Source: Desulforapulum autotrophicum HRM2 (GTDB lineage Bacteria; Desulfobacterota; Desulfobacteria; Desulfobacterales; Desulfobacteraceae). From it: a DNA stretch of 64,000 nt. Made by a program: the position numbers and the translations under genes. The DNA lies in the NCBI RefSeq assembly GCF_000020365.1, contig NC_012108.1:682001-746000 (forward strand). The letters run 5' to 3'. Each line of letters starts with the position of its first letter. Positions within the stretch are counted from its first letter, which is position 1. Of the stretch, positions 16,778 through 25,485 are shown piece by piece. The notes below the pieces were generated by a model. That model had not been told where the DNA came from. It made no database searches and saw only the letters and a program-made list of their open reading frames with translations.

Positions 16778-18922
16778 TCAGGTGCGCAAAAAATCATGGA
16801 GCCGCCTGACCCAGGCAAGGATTTTTTCGGGTGCATGGGCCTTTTTCCACTGGCCTGCCGCATATTTGTTGGCTTCGGCCATGGTCGGGTAGATGTGGAT
16901 AGTTCCAAGAATTTTGTTGAGCCCGAGACCGTGTCGCATGGCCAGAACAAACTCGGCAATGGTGTCACCAGCATGACTGCCCACAATGGTGACGCCCAGA
17001 ATCCTGTCCTTGCCAGGGGGTGTGATGACCTTTACAAATCCCCGGGCCTCGGAATCGGTGATGGCCCTGTCCAGATCTTCGATTTTGTAAACAGTGACCT
17101 CATGGTCGATTTTTCGTTGCTTTGCCTCGTTTTCATTCAAGCCCACCCGGGCCACCTCAGGGTCTGTGTAGGTGGCCCAGGGGATAACGCTGTAATCCAC
17201 CCGGAATCGTTTGAACATCCCAAACAGGGCATTGACGGTTGCATACCAGGACTGATGGGCCGCAACATGGGTAAACTGATAGGGGCCTGCCACGTCACCG
17301 GCGCAAAAGATATTGGGAAAATTGGTTTCCATGAAATTTCCGGCCTTGATTTTTCCTGTGTCTGACATCTCCAGCCCAAGGGTTTTAAGGCCCATTCCCT
17401 GGGTATTGGCTACCCGTCCCAGGGCAATGAGAATGGTGTCAAACTCAATTTTTTTGTCCACACCTCCATGGTCGCAGACCAGGACAGATCCCTGGTCTGT
17501 GTGGATGATTTCTCTGGCTGAATGGTCTGTGAGTACCTGAACACCTTCGTGTTTAAATGTCTGCCTGATCAGTTCAGACACCTCGGGATCTTCCCGGTTG
17601 AGTATCCGGGGGCCCCTCTGGACCAGGGTCACGGTTGAGCCAAGCCGGGCAAATGCCTGGGAGAGTTCGCATCCAATGGGGCCGCCGCCGAGGACCAGGA
17701 GTCGTCTGGGAAGGGTTGTGAGCTGCCAGACTGTGTCCGATGTGAGATAGTCAACGGTTGAAAGCCCTGGGATATCCGGCACCATGGGCCGGGCTCCCGT
17801 TGCAATGACAATGCTTCTTGTGGTGAGACGGGAGCCATTGACCTCAACCTCCCAGGGTGAGATCACCCTGGCCCTTCCCTTGATGCATGTCACGCCAAGC
17901 TGGGTGTAGCGTTCCACAGAATCGTGGGGTTCAACGGTTCTGATGATATCATGGACCCGTTCCATGACCTTGGAAAAGTCAAAGGTGATGTCTGCCTTTT
18001 CAAAACCGTAGGTCTGGGCCCTTGCTGCCTGGGCCATTATTTTTGCGCTTCGGATGAGTGCTTTGCTGGGGACACATCCCGTGTTCAGGCAGTCTCCGCC
18101 CATTTTGTCCGCCTCGACCAGGGCCACTTTAGCCCTGACCGTTGCGGCAATGTACGAGGATACAAGCCCTGCAGATCCTGCCCCGATCACCACAAGGTTG
18201 TACATGAATTGTTTGGGCCGTGGGTATGGGGCCAGCTGTTTTCTTGCCTGGACCATGGCTGTGACTTTTTTGGCAACCAGGGGTAAGATGCCGAGCAGGG
18301 CAAAGGCTGCCAGGAGGTTGAACGATAGAATGCCCTGGATGGATTCAAGCCCGGCAAGCTGGGTGCCTGCATTGACATAAACAAAGGTTGCCGGCAGCAT
18401 TCCGATCTGGCTTGCACCGTAATAGAGGGGCAGAGAAATCGGTGTCACGCCCATGACAAGGTTGATGATGAAAAAGGGAAAAACAGGTACCAGGCGAAGG
18501 GTGAACAGATAAAAACCGCCGTCTTGTTCCACCCCTCGGTTGATGGCGTCAAGTTTTTCCTTGAATCGTCGCTGTACGGCCTCCCGGAACAGAAATCGTG
18601 AGACCAGGAACGCAAGGGTTGCGCCGATGGTGCTGGCAAACGACACCAGAACCGTTCCCAGGAGGGTGCCGAACAAAGCGCCGCCCAGCAGGGTGAGCAT
18701 GACGGCCCCGGGCAGGGACAGGGCTGCCATGGCTATGTAGACCGCCATGTAGGCCATTATGGTTGCAACCCGGTGGTTGACGTAATAGGCCTGGAAGGCA
18801 TTAAGGCTTTCGCGCATGAAATCGAGGGAAACATATGCTTTAAGATCAAAAAGATAAAAACAGACCACCATTGCTGCAATGGCAGTCATTACCAGGCTTT
18901 TGGTTTTAGTGGGTTTTTTCAT
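16778..18922 (-). CDS. DedA/TVP38-type membrane domain fused to FAD disulfide oxidoreductase
   Basis: 714 residues in two parts. Residues 1-~225 form a polytopic SNARE-associated (VTT/TVP38) domain, with LSLPGAVMLTLLGGALFG near 68 and the FLVSRFLFREAV segment near 110. Residues ~235-714 form a pyridine nucleotide-disulfide oxidoreductase like mercuric reductase or lipoamide dehydrogenase: FAD site VVIGAGSAGLVSS (~245), redox cysteines GGDCLNTGCVPSKALI (~276), NAD(P) site LLVLGGGPIGCELSQAF (~412), second FAD motif FCAGDVAG (~548) and the C-terminal HIYPTMAEANKYAAG. The MerA-specific terminal Cys pair is absent. It would be a membrane-bound oxidoreductase with unknown acceptor. Its start overlaps the upstream hydrolase stop by 4 bp (ATGA), so the two are translationally coupled. 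Confidence 0.88.
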   Translation of the reverse strand: MKKPTKTKSLVMTAIAAMVVCFYLFDLKAYVSLDFMRESLNAFQAYYVNHRVATIMAYMAVYIAMAALSLPGAVMLTLLGGALFGTLLGTVLVSFASTIGATLAFLVSRFLFREAVQRRFKEKLDAINRGVEQDGGFYLFTLRLVPVFPFFIINLVMGVTPISLPLYYGASQIGMLPATFVYVNAGTQLAGLESIQGILSFNLLAAFALLGILPLVAKKVTAMVQARKQLAPYPRPKQFMYNLVVIGAGSAGLVSSYIAATVRAKVALVEADKMGGDCLNTGCVPSKALIRSAKIMAQAARAQTYGFEKADITFDFSKVMERVHDIIRTVEPHDSVERYTQLGVTCIKGRARVISPWEVEVNGSRLTTRSIVIATGARPMVPDIPGLSTVDYLTSDTVWQLTTLPRRLLVLGGGPIGCELSQAFARLGSTVTLVQRGPRILNREDPEVSELIRQTFKHEGVQVLTDHSAREIIHTDQGSVLVCDHGGVDKKIEFDTILIALGRVANTQGMGLKTLGLEMSDTGKIKAGNFMETNFPNIFCAGDVAGPYQFTHVAAHQSWYATVNALFGMFKRFRVDYSVIPWATYTDPEVARVGLNENEAKQRKIDHEVTVYKIEDLDRAITDSEARGFVKVITPPGKDRILGVTIVGSHAGDTIAEFVLAMRHGLGLNKILGTIHIYPTMAEANKYAAGQWKKAHAPEKILAWVRRLHDFLRT

Positions 18923-19683
18923 GGGTGATTGATGAACCTTTTAATTTCCTGGTTTACGGCGTCTGGGCGTTCCATGGGAGAAAGATGCCCTGCATCTGCA
19001 ATGCTGTGGCGCCGGGCATCGGTAATGGTTGATTCCAGATGCTCTCCATATTTTGCCGGGGTGAGGACATCGTCGGATGCCGTTAAAATAAGGACCGGCC
19101 TGGTGATGCGATGGAGATCGTCCATCAGGTTAAAGCTGTTGCATGCCATGAAGTCTTTGAGGGTTGTCCCAGGGTCCTGGACCATGGTTGGACCAAGGGC
19201 GTCAATGAGTTCAGGCGAGTTGTTTTTCGGTGACAGGGCAAACTGACCCAGGGTGCTGAGATATCGGGTGTAATTCTTTTGGATGGATTTCAAGAGCATG
19301 GTGTTGACCCGCAGCCTTGCCCCGGAATTTATGACAATACCGGATTTGATGTTGTCGAGGTTTCGGGCAAGCAGGGAGAGTACCACGGCGCCGCCCATGG
19401 AGATGCCGCAGACAATGGGCATCTTAATCTGGTTTTTGTCTATGAACTCAACAAGGAAGTCCACATTCTGTTCAATGGATGCATTTGCCTTCCCAAGGGA
19501 GGTGCCACGGCCGGGAAGGTTCAGGGCCAGGGTGTTGAAATGGGGTGAGAGGCCTGCTACCTGGGGCTCCCAGGAATGGCAGTTCATACCTGCCCCATGG
19601 ACAAGGATGAGGGTCTGTTTGTCTGTGTCCATGGGCCATGGGGCTGCCAGGAATTCAAACCTGTCGATTTTCAGCGTTTCCAT
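18919..19683 (-). CDS. Alpha/beta hydrolase
   Basis: 254 residues. The oxyanion-hole LVHGAGMNCHSWEPQ lies near residue 28, the nucleophile elbow GISMGGA near 93-99, the acid in LTASDDVLTPA near 200 and the catalytic His in DAGHLSPMERPD near 228. Substrate unknown; it is probably a cytosolic esterase or lipase. The stop overlaps the start of the DedA-flavoprotein gene (ATGA). The ATG at 19683 lies inside the innermost copy of a 14-bp tandem repeat that itself contains ATGGAAACGCTG, so several upstream ATGs precede it in other phases. Confidence 0.85.
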   Translation of the reverse strand: METLKIDRFEFLAAPWPMDTDKQTLILVHGAGMNCHSWEPQVAGLSPHFNTLALNLPGRGTSLGKANASIEQNVDFLVEFIDKNQIKMPIVCGISMGGAVVLSLLARNLDNIKSGIVINSGARLRVNTMLLKSIQKNYTRYLSTLGQFALSPKNNSPELIDALGPTMVQDPGTTLKDFMACNSFNLMDDLHRITRPVLILTASDDVLTPAKYGEHLESTITDARRHSIADAGHLSPMERPDAVNQEIKRFINHP

Positions 19684-19738
19684 ATCAGCGTTTCCATATC
19701 AGCGTTTCCATATCAGCGTTTCCATATCAGCGTTTCCC
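19672..19738. repeat. 14-bp tandem repeat (4.8 copies) over a start codon
   Basis: The unit CAGCGTTTCCATAT repeats at 19672, 19686, 19700 and 19714, with a partial copy at 19728. On the minus strand each unit reads ATATGGAAACGCTG and contributes an ATG (19683, 19697, 19711, 19725). The only convincing Shine-Dalgarno, GAGGG, lies upstream of the outermost copy near 19735-19740. Unit length is not a multiple of three, so successive ATGs are in different frames. Confidence 0.9.
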
Positions 19739-19966
19739 TCTAGGTGGTTCCTGCTTTTTGGAGGATAATTTTCCATGATCATATCCCCAATTGACTGAAT
19801 TTTCAACACAAGTGTTTGCAGGCAGCAGGGACCCCTGATTTTTGATTGCGTTTTTTTCATGGAACTGTTAGCAGAGCAAACTTGTACCCATTCCTCCCCA
19901 AGGGTTACAGGTTGTATGATTTGACATATGCGCTTTTGCCTGAATCTTTAATCCACAAGGTACACC

Positions 19967-21382
19967 ATGAAATTTGATCCATCCATGTTTATCGAAAAAA
20001 ATCGCCGGGAATGCGGGGACACCTATGATGCCATGCGCTGGCTGACCCGTGATCAAGCCGTTGCGGCCAAAGGAAAACGGGAGCAAATCCTTGATTCGAT
20101 CTTCAGGACCGGTGACCGTGCCCAATGGCGGTTTGCCCAGACAAAACCCCATACCGGTGAGCTTTCCCCGGGGTGCCGACTCTGTGGCGAAGGGGCATGG
20201 TCCTGTCTTTTTGTCAATAATCTGTGCAATGCCAGCTGTTTTTACTGTCCGTCGGCCCAGAAACATAGGTCGATTCCCGGCACGGGCAACCTTGAATTCA
20301 ATGCGCCTGAAGCCTATGCGGATTATGTGTCAGCCTTTGACATAAAGGGGGTTAGTTTCAGCGGCGGAGAGCCCACCCTCTCGTTTGACCGGGTGGTTCG
20401 TTTTTTAAAGACCCTGCGGCACCGCAGCGGAAACTCCCTGTACATCTGGATGTACACCAACGGCATCCTCATTACCGAAGATAAGCTGAAAATTCTGAGG
20501 GACGAGGGACTTGACGAGATCCGTTTTGACATTGGCGCTGTCCGTTACAACCTTGAAAAGGTAAGGATGGCCGTTGGCATCATTCCCCGGGTGACCGTGG
20601 AGATCCCGGCGGTGCCAGAAGATGTTGAAACCCTGAAAAGGGTGGTCAGGGACCTTGACGCCATGGGGGTGAACTTTCTCAACCTTCACCAGCTGCGCTG
20701 CACCGGTTTCAACCGGGAGAAATTTATCCAGAGGAACTACACCTTTGTCCACGGACCGGGTGTGGCCGTACTTGAAACCGAGCTTGCCGCCCTTGAGATC
20801 ATGGCCTATACCCTTGAGCACAGGATCAGTCTTCCTGTGAATTACTGTTCGTTTATCTACCGGCACCAGTTCCAGGGGGCAGGCAGCCGCAGGCGAAACG
20901 CCTTGATGGTTAAAAAGGGGTATGAGGATGTGACCCGGACAGGTTATCTCCGCTCCATGGCCCTTTTGGGTACAAGCGAGGCCATCGCAAACATGGATCA
21001 ACGGTTGATCCTGGCCGGTTGTGACCCGCAGCTCTGGCAGGTGTCCCAGAACAGGGACCGGCTTTTGTTCTCGTCAGTCCTTTGGGAATACCTGGATTTT
21101 TCCGGTTTAAGTCTGGCAGTGCGGTATGTGAACACCAGCCTCAGGCAGGCCATCTCCTATCGACACCCCTTTCAGGAGATTCGACTCAACCCCAGGCAAA
21201 AGGTGTTCATTGAACGTCAGATTCAACCTGGGGAGGTTATTCTAACCCCCGCTATGATCGGGCCGTTTTTTGATCGATTTATCGGTGAAACCACCATGGA
21301 TGCCCCCATGGACAAACAGGATGCCCTGGCGGGAGCTGCTGAATTTGAACATTTCAGGCCAGGGCTTTTGGCCTATGTTTAA
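19967..21382 (+). CDS. Radical SAM protein
   Basis: 471-residue radical S-adenosylmethionine enzyme. The [4Fe-4S] site is CNASCFYC (CxxxCxxC, about residues 87-94), preceded by CRLCGEGAWSC, which may hold zinc or a second cluster. The GGE motif is SFSGGEPTLS (~128) and a typical YTNGILI strand lies near 164. The N-terminal ~70 residues and the ~150-residue C-terminal extension are not recognised. The family activates or modifies unknown substrates; resemblance to pyruvate-formate-lyase-activating-like proteins is only by the core. It stands alone and its stop overlaps the convergent DUF2156 gene by 4 bp. Confidence 0.85.
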   Translation: MKFDPSMFIEKNRRECGDTYDAMRWLTRDQAVAAKGKREQILDSIFRTGDRAQWRFAQTKPHTGELSPGCRLCGEGAWSCLFVNNLCNASCFYCPSAQKHRSIPGTGNLEFNAPEAYADYVSAFDIKGVSFSGGEPTLSFDRVVRFLKTLRHRSGNSLYIWMYTNGILITEDKLKILRDEGLDEIRFDIGAVRYNLEKVRMAVGIIPRVTVEIPAVPEDVETLKRVVRDLDAMGVNFLNLHQLRCTGFNREKFIQRNYTFVHGPGVAVLETELAALEIMAYTLEHRISLPVNYCSFIYRHQFQGAGSRRRNALMVKKGYEDVTRTGYLRSMALLGTSEAIANMDQRLILAGCDPQLWQVSQNRDRLLFSSVLWEYLDFSGLSLAVRYVNTSLRQAISYRHPFQEIRLNPRQKVFIERQIQPGEVILTPAMIGPFFDRFIGETTMDAPMDKQDALAGAAEFEHFRPGLLAYV

Positions 21383-22326
21383 CGGGGGTCAGGCGTTGGT
21401 TGTTGGGCCTCCCCGGTTTGCTTCAGCTTTAAGGTAAGGGTTGTGACAAGCCTCTGGGGCCCATAGGAGAGCTTTGCCCGCCTGAGCCCTGGAATGCCCA
21501 TGTCCTGCTCCCGGTTGATCAGGCGGCATTTTTCTTTGAGATGGACGGCGGTAGCATGGTTGATGGCCTGGGACACACCCTTGAACTCATGGTCTGATTT
21601 TTCAAAGTGAATGTCGTAGGTGGTGTCATTCAGGGGGCTGAACACGGCAAAGGCCCTGACAGCGCCTTGGACAAGGATGGCGATTCCCCCAAGGCCAAGG
21701 GCATCAAAATAGTTGAACGCCTCGTTCATTGCCCGGTGCTCTTCTGAAACAGTGCGGGTGATGGTGGCATTCGCCTGGTAAAGATGTTCAGCAAGGTCAA
21801 GGCAAAGGGCTCTCACCGGCGGTGTCAACGTCTTGATCCGGGCATCGGGATATTGCCTGTTGAACTGGGATACAAGGTTGCGCTTTTTGTGCAGTTTTCT
21901 TCCCTTGAGTTCTGCAAGGGCCATTGTCGTGTAGAGGTAGTCGTCAAAATCTCGGTCCTCAACAAGGGTGTAGTCGCGGTTTAACTCGGGATGGGCCATG
22001 ACATACTCTGCCGGTACAAGTGATATGTCGCCGGGCATTCCGGCTGCAACAAGGGACAGGGACAGCTCGACAAGTTCGGTGGGCGCCATGGACGGTCCAA
22101 TGGGCATGAGGGTGTATCCTTCTACCCCATCGTGGATGACAAGTCGTTCGTGGACAAGGGTCCAGGAAATGTCATAGATATTTCTCCAGGCGAACAGGTT
22201 CGCAAAGCTGTACTCACAGCTCATTGGGCCAAATGCATGGGTATAGCTGGTTATGGTATTCCTGTCCTGGAGTTCAACGGATTTGAAAGAAGGAAGTGGT
22301 TGTTCCTGATAAAGATTCTGTGCCAT
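21379..22326 (-). CDS. DUF2156-type protein (phosphatidylglycerol lysyltransferase C-domain-like)
   Basis: About 315 residues. Features include FGPMSCEYSFANLFAWRN (residues ~28-45), KRNLVSQFNRQYPDARI near 145, LGLGGIAILVQGAVRAFAVF with the FEKSDHEFKG loop, and NREQDMGIPGLRRAKLSYGP near the end; this is the pattern of DUF2156 / COG4866-type double-GNAT proteins. Activity is unknown; the family fold transfers aminoacyl or acyl groups. The start at 22326 (MAQNLYQEQPL) is chosen because it falls 16 bp after the SpeE-GNAT stop at 22343; an upstream in-frame start would overlap that gene by ~100 bp. It is the third gene of the polyamine operon, suggesting a polyamine-linked acyl transfer. Confidence 0.75.
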   Translation of the reverse strand: MAQNLYQEQPLPSFKSVELQDRNTITSYTHAFGPMSCEYSFANLFAWRNIYDISWTLVHERLVIHDGVEGYTLMPIGPSMAPTELVELSLSLVAAGMPGDISLVPAEYVMAHPELNRDYTLVEDRDFDDYLYTTMALAELKGRKLHKKRNLVSQFNRQYPDARIKTLTPPVRALCLDLAEHLYQANATITRTVSEEHRAMNEAFNYFDALGLGGIAILVQGAVRAFAVFSPLNDTTYDIHFEKSDHEFKGVSQAINHATAVHLKEKCRLINREQDMGIPGLRRAKLSYGPQRLVTTLTLKLKQTGEAQQPTPDPR

Positions 22327-22342
22327 GGTCAATTCGGTCCGG

Positions 22343-23650
22343 TTATCCTTTGAATTCAAAGGGGGTGTGGTTCTCCATGGGTTTAAATCCCATGCCCTTG
22401 TAAAAACTCTGGTTGCCCGGGGTGGAGATGAGGCCAATCCAGTCAACCCCTTGTTCTGTCAGACGATCCACGAGTGCACGGACAATGCGTTGGCCGATAC
22501 CCTGTCGTTGATATTGTTTGAGAACCACCATGTCCTGGATATAGGCATCGCTCATCCCGTCGGAAAGGGCACGGCCCATGCCGACCATGGTGCCATGGTC
22601 AAAGGCTGCGGCAAAACAGGCTGAACTCTGGACTAGGGTGTCCAGAAACGAGGTGTCGCTGTCATAGGCTTGTTTCCACCATCCGGCATCCTTGTAAAGG
22701 GCCATGATCTCAAGGGGGGGGGCGCTCTGGACGATTCTTATCTCAACTGGGGACTCCTGTCCGTCAGGGGCTTGTTTTGTCCGGGGTGGTGCAAATGGTT
22801 CTTTGGAACGTTTGGTCATGAAGTGGGGCAGAACAAACGATGCTTGATGGATTTCCGGTGAATAGTAGTCAAGCATCTGCTGAATTTCCTGTGGGATGGG
22901 CCTTGCGGGTACCGTCAATTTTGGTCCAAGGGAGGCAAGGCAGATGCCGAGATGGCCGCCCGGATAGGAGGGGACCAGCATGTATGCGTAAGCCTGGACC
23001 GGAAAGAGCTGTTGGGTGATGTCCGTGAGGTTGTCGACGCACTCAGTGTGAATAAAAAATGATTCCCCCTGGGTTGCAACAACGCCGCCGTCTTTGAGTG
23101 CAGCCTTGAGAGCCTTGTAAAACGGCAGTTCAAACAAGGCTTTGCCAGGACCGATGGGGTCTGAGGAGTCAACAATGATGACGTCGTAACTTTTTTTTCG
23201 GGCGTTGACAAAGGCGTTGCCGTCTCCAATGTGAACCGTCACCCGTGGGTCGTCAAATCCCTTTGCCGTGGTTGGTAAAAAACGTTTGGCAACGGCGATT
23301 ACATCGGGATCAATCTCGCAAAAATCAATCTGTCGGACACATTCATGGCGGGCAACTTCCCTGAGTATGCCGCCGTCGCCACCCCCTATCACGAGCACCT
23401 TTTCCGGGTTTGGATGGGCGAACAGGGGAACATGGGCCATCATCTCATGGTAGGCAAATTCATCCCTTTCCGTGAGTTGGATGATGTTGTCCAGTACAAG
23501 CATTTTTCCATAGGTTTTAGTCATGTACAGGTCTATTTGCTGAAACTTGCTTGCAGCAGAGTAGAGGGTTTCCTCAATTTCAACGGAAAGGGCCATACCC
23601 CGCCACATGGGGCAGATTTCGGAAAACCATCCGTTCATTATCGTATTCAT
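22343..23650 (-). CDS. speE: Spermidine synthase fused to GNAT acetyltransferase
   Basis: 435 residues. Residues 1-~285 are a spermidine synthase (aminopropyltransferase): EETLYSAASKFQQIDLY, MLVLDNIIQLTERDEFAYHE, the AdoMet-binding VLVIGGGDGGILREVARH (~86), DVIIVDSSDPIGPGKALF (~160, catalytic Asp) and YPGGHLGICLAS. Residues ~305-435 are a GNAT N-acetyltransferase: YIQDMVVLKQYQRQGIGQRI with the Q/R-x-x-G-x-G/A acetyl-CoA loop, and the terminal LISTPGNQSFYKGMGFKP. One polypeptide could thus make and acetylate a polyamine, though the acceptor is not proven. It starts 24 bp after speD and ends 16 bp before the DUF2156 gene. Confidence 0.92.
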   Translation of the reverse strand: MNTIMNGWFSEICPMWRGMALSVEIEETLYSAASKFQQIDLYMTKTYGKMLVLDNIIQLTERDEFAYHEMMAHVPLFAHPNPEKVLVIGGGDGGILREVARHECVRQIDFCEIDPDVIAVAKRFLPTTAKGFDDPRVTVHIGDGNAFVNARKKSYDVIIVDSSDPIGPGKALFELPFYKALKAALKDGGVVATQGESFFIHTECVDNLTDITQQLFPVQAYAYMLVPSYPGGHLGICLASLGPKLTVPARPIPQEIQQMLDYYSPEIHQASFVLPHFMTKRSKEPFAPPRTKQAPDGQESPVEIRIVQSAPPLEIMALYKDAGWWKQAYDSDTSFLDTLVQSSACFAAAFDHGTMVGMGRALSDGMSDAYIQDMVVLKQYQRQGIGQRIVRALVDRLTEQGVDWIGLISTPGNQSFYKGMGFKPMENHTPFEFKG

Positions 23651-23674
23651 GGCGTCATGCTCCAGAAAGAAAAA

Positions 23675-24532
23675 TTATTGCCGCAGGGCAAGGTGCAGCT
23701 TGTAGTTTGAGGCCTTGAACCAGGCAAGGGAGGCTTCGGCAACCTGGCGGGGCTCATAGAAGTTGCAGGAGAACAGATCGATGTAGGCTGCGCTGGACGC
23801 CCTGGAAATAATGCCTGAAACCAGGGCCGTTGACTTGGGAAGGGTCATGGTGAATCCGGAAACATCGGTTTCCTTGCCAAAAAAAGTGACGCCGCAATCA
23901 CCGTCTGGGCTGTCCGGTGCCATGAGGTTGCACATGTCATGGACAAATTGGCTGATGCGGGTTTCATCTTCAAGCAGGTCTGGATCGCATTCGTATAGAT
24001 CCACCGAGGTGAGAACCCCCCAGGGAGCCTTTTGTTCGACCTCCTGTTTCCATGAGATGGGGTAGAGACCCGGTGTGTCAATTATTTTATCCACGGTTTT
24101 TTTTCTGGGTCCATAGGGGATGAGTCCCCGGTTTCGGTCGGACGAGACAACCACATGGGCTGAACCAAGGGAAAGGGTAAGCGAATCCACGGCTCGTTTG
24201 ATGTCAATGCTGTCGCCGCAGGTAAAGATGTCCACGGCTGCATAATTGTGCTCGGGCCAGGCATGGACGGTGAAGTGGGATTCAGCAATGATGACGACTC
24301 CGCTGACGCCCTGGGGTTCAAATTTGTGAAACGAGGAAGTGATCACCGTTGCATGGCTCTCATCGGCAGCCTTTAAAAAGGCGGTTTCAATTTCAACGGG
24401 ATCCAGCAGTGCACCCGGGGCACAATCGTAATATTCTATGGTAAGCTGGCGACCAAGGGCAAACAACTCTTTGTCTGTGTGGTGTCTGGGAGTTATATCG
24501 TTGTCTAACATTAAAAAAGGCATTCTCCACAT
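23675..24532 (-). CDS. speD: S-adenosylmethionine decarboxylase, tandem-domain form
   Basis: Makes decarboxylated AdoMet, the aminopropyl donor for SpeE. It is 285 residues, twice the usual bacterial SpeD (~120-130). The first half is a complete proenzyme: the autocleavage Glu-Ser is in IIAESHFTVHAWPEHNYAAV (~82-101), followed by DIFTCGD with the catalytic Cys. The second half repeats the pattern in weaker form (SSAAYIDLFSCNFYEPRQVAEASLAWFKA) but has no ESH cleavage site, so it is probably a non-catalytic duplicate that may regulate, as dead paralogous domains do elsewhere. Several ATGs are possible (24532, 24523, 24511); none has ideal ribosome-site spacing. It is the first gene of the polyamine operon. 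Confidence 0.88.
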   Translation of the reverse strand: MWRMPFLMLDNDITPRHHTDKELFALGRQLTIEYYDCAPGALLDPVEIETAFLKAADESHATVITSSFHKFEPQGVSGVVIIAESHFTVHAWPEHNYAAVDIFTCGDSIDIKRAVDSLTLSLGSAHVVVSSDRNRGLIPYGPRKKTVDKIIDTPGLYPISWKQEVEQKAPWGVLTSVDLYECDPDLLEDETRISQFVHDMCNLMAPDSPDGDCGVTFFGKETDVSGFTMTLPKSTALVSGIISRASSAAYIDLFSCNFYEPRQVAEASLAWFKASNYKLHLALRQ

Positions 24533-24664
24533 TTCCAGTTTTGTTTCTGGTTTTTCGGCTGGAGACCGGCCATCGGTTTCCAGGAGACAATACTATCTAT
24601 TATAGGTCCGATACTGAATATGGCAAGGGGGGGATCTTTCAGCAGGCGTTGCAAAGCAGGGGTT

Positions 24665-24704
24665 TGGCCAGGGCAGATACCCTGCTCCGGCCATGCCGGT
24701 TATT
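24665..24704 (-). repeat. Short repeat abutting a stop codon, copy 1
   Basis: On the minus strand this reads AATAACCGGCATGGCCGGAG, then CAGGGTATCTG. About 37 of 40 bases are shared with 28963-29002. The TAA inside it is the stop of the crotonase gene. It contains a CCGGC-ATG-GCCGG hairpin. Confidence 0.75.
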
Positions 24705-25461
24705 CCATGGTAGACTGGACAAAGGCCAGGGTATCCCGGACTTCTTTTTTTGAAAAGCAGTCCAGGGCATGGTGCCAGCCCGTGTCTTCAAGTCTTGCTC
24801 TGATATGACTACCCGTCTCCATTCTAAGCTCTTCCTTGAGACGGCAGAAGGGGCGTGCCGGGGTGTCGATCCACAGGGAGACAATGGCTTTGGCTGTTTT
24901 AATCAGTTCGTCTGCCGGTACAATTTTATCAACCATTTCCCGGTCCAGGGCTGTTTTTACATCGATCATCTCGCCAAAGTACATGACATCCCTGAACCGC
25001 TTGTCACTGTCCAGTCCAAACCGCATGACAGCACTCTGGGCAGGGGAAAGGGGAACCCCGATCTTGATTTCTGACATGCCGACCTTGATTTTAGGATGGT
25101 CAGTGATGATTCTGTAATCCGAAGCCATGGCCAGGATCAGTCCGCCTGCGGCTGAATGGCCGTTCATGGCGCATACCACAGGTTTGGGGCAGAGAAACAG
25201 GTCCAGAAGGACCTCGTCGGCATAGGTGATAAATTTAACGGCCTGGTCCAGCGTCTCAAACCCCATAAAGGTGTTGAGATCAAATCCGCTGGAAAAGAAC
25301 CGCCCGCTGCCCGTGAGGACAAGACCCTTGATGGTTTCGTCGGTTTTGACCTGTTCCACGGCGGCCTTGAGCCGGTCCAGGGTCTTCCGGGTGATGGCGT
25401 TGGTTTTGCCGTTGACCAGCGTTGCAATGAGCGTCTGATCCTCAATTTGAGTTTCAAGCAT
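24700..25461 (-). CDS. Enoyl-CoA hydratase/isomerase family protein
   Basis: 253-residue crotonase-fold protein. The oxyanion-hole segments are GSGRFFSSGFDLNTF (residues ~51-65) and AMNGHSAAGGLILAMASDYRI (~98-118). The usual hydratase Glu pair is not clear: the second region reads EIKIGVPLSPAQSAVM, so it may be an isomerase, hydrolase or decarboxylase of the family rather than a classic hydratase. It starts 24 bp after the stop of the OadB-like gene, in an operon with decarboxylase membrane subunits, which points to acyl-CoA decarboxylation chemistry by context only. Its stop codon is part of a dispersed repeat. Confidence 0.82.
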   Translation of the reverse strand: MLETQIEDQTLIATLVNGKTNAITRKTLDRLKAAVEQVKTDETIKGLVLTGSGRFFSSGFDLNTFMGFETLDQAVKFITYADEVLLDLFLCPKPVVCAMNGHSAAGGLILAMASDYRIITDHPKIKVGMSEIKIGVPLSPAQSAVMRFGLDSDKRFRDVMYFGEMIDVKTALDREMVDKIVPADELIKTAKAIVSLWIDTPARPFCRLKEELRMETGSHIRARLEDTGWHHALDCFSKKEVRDTLAFVQSTME

Positions 25462-25485
25462 GGTAATCCTCCGTGTATGTTTATG

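Noticed and set aside
19283-19768. 161-codon plus-strand frame opposite the hydrolase gene
   Set aside because: Its C-terminus (repeats of FPYQRFHISVS type) is just the 14-bp tandem repeat translated; the minus-strand hydrolase has full catalytic motifs.
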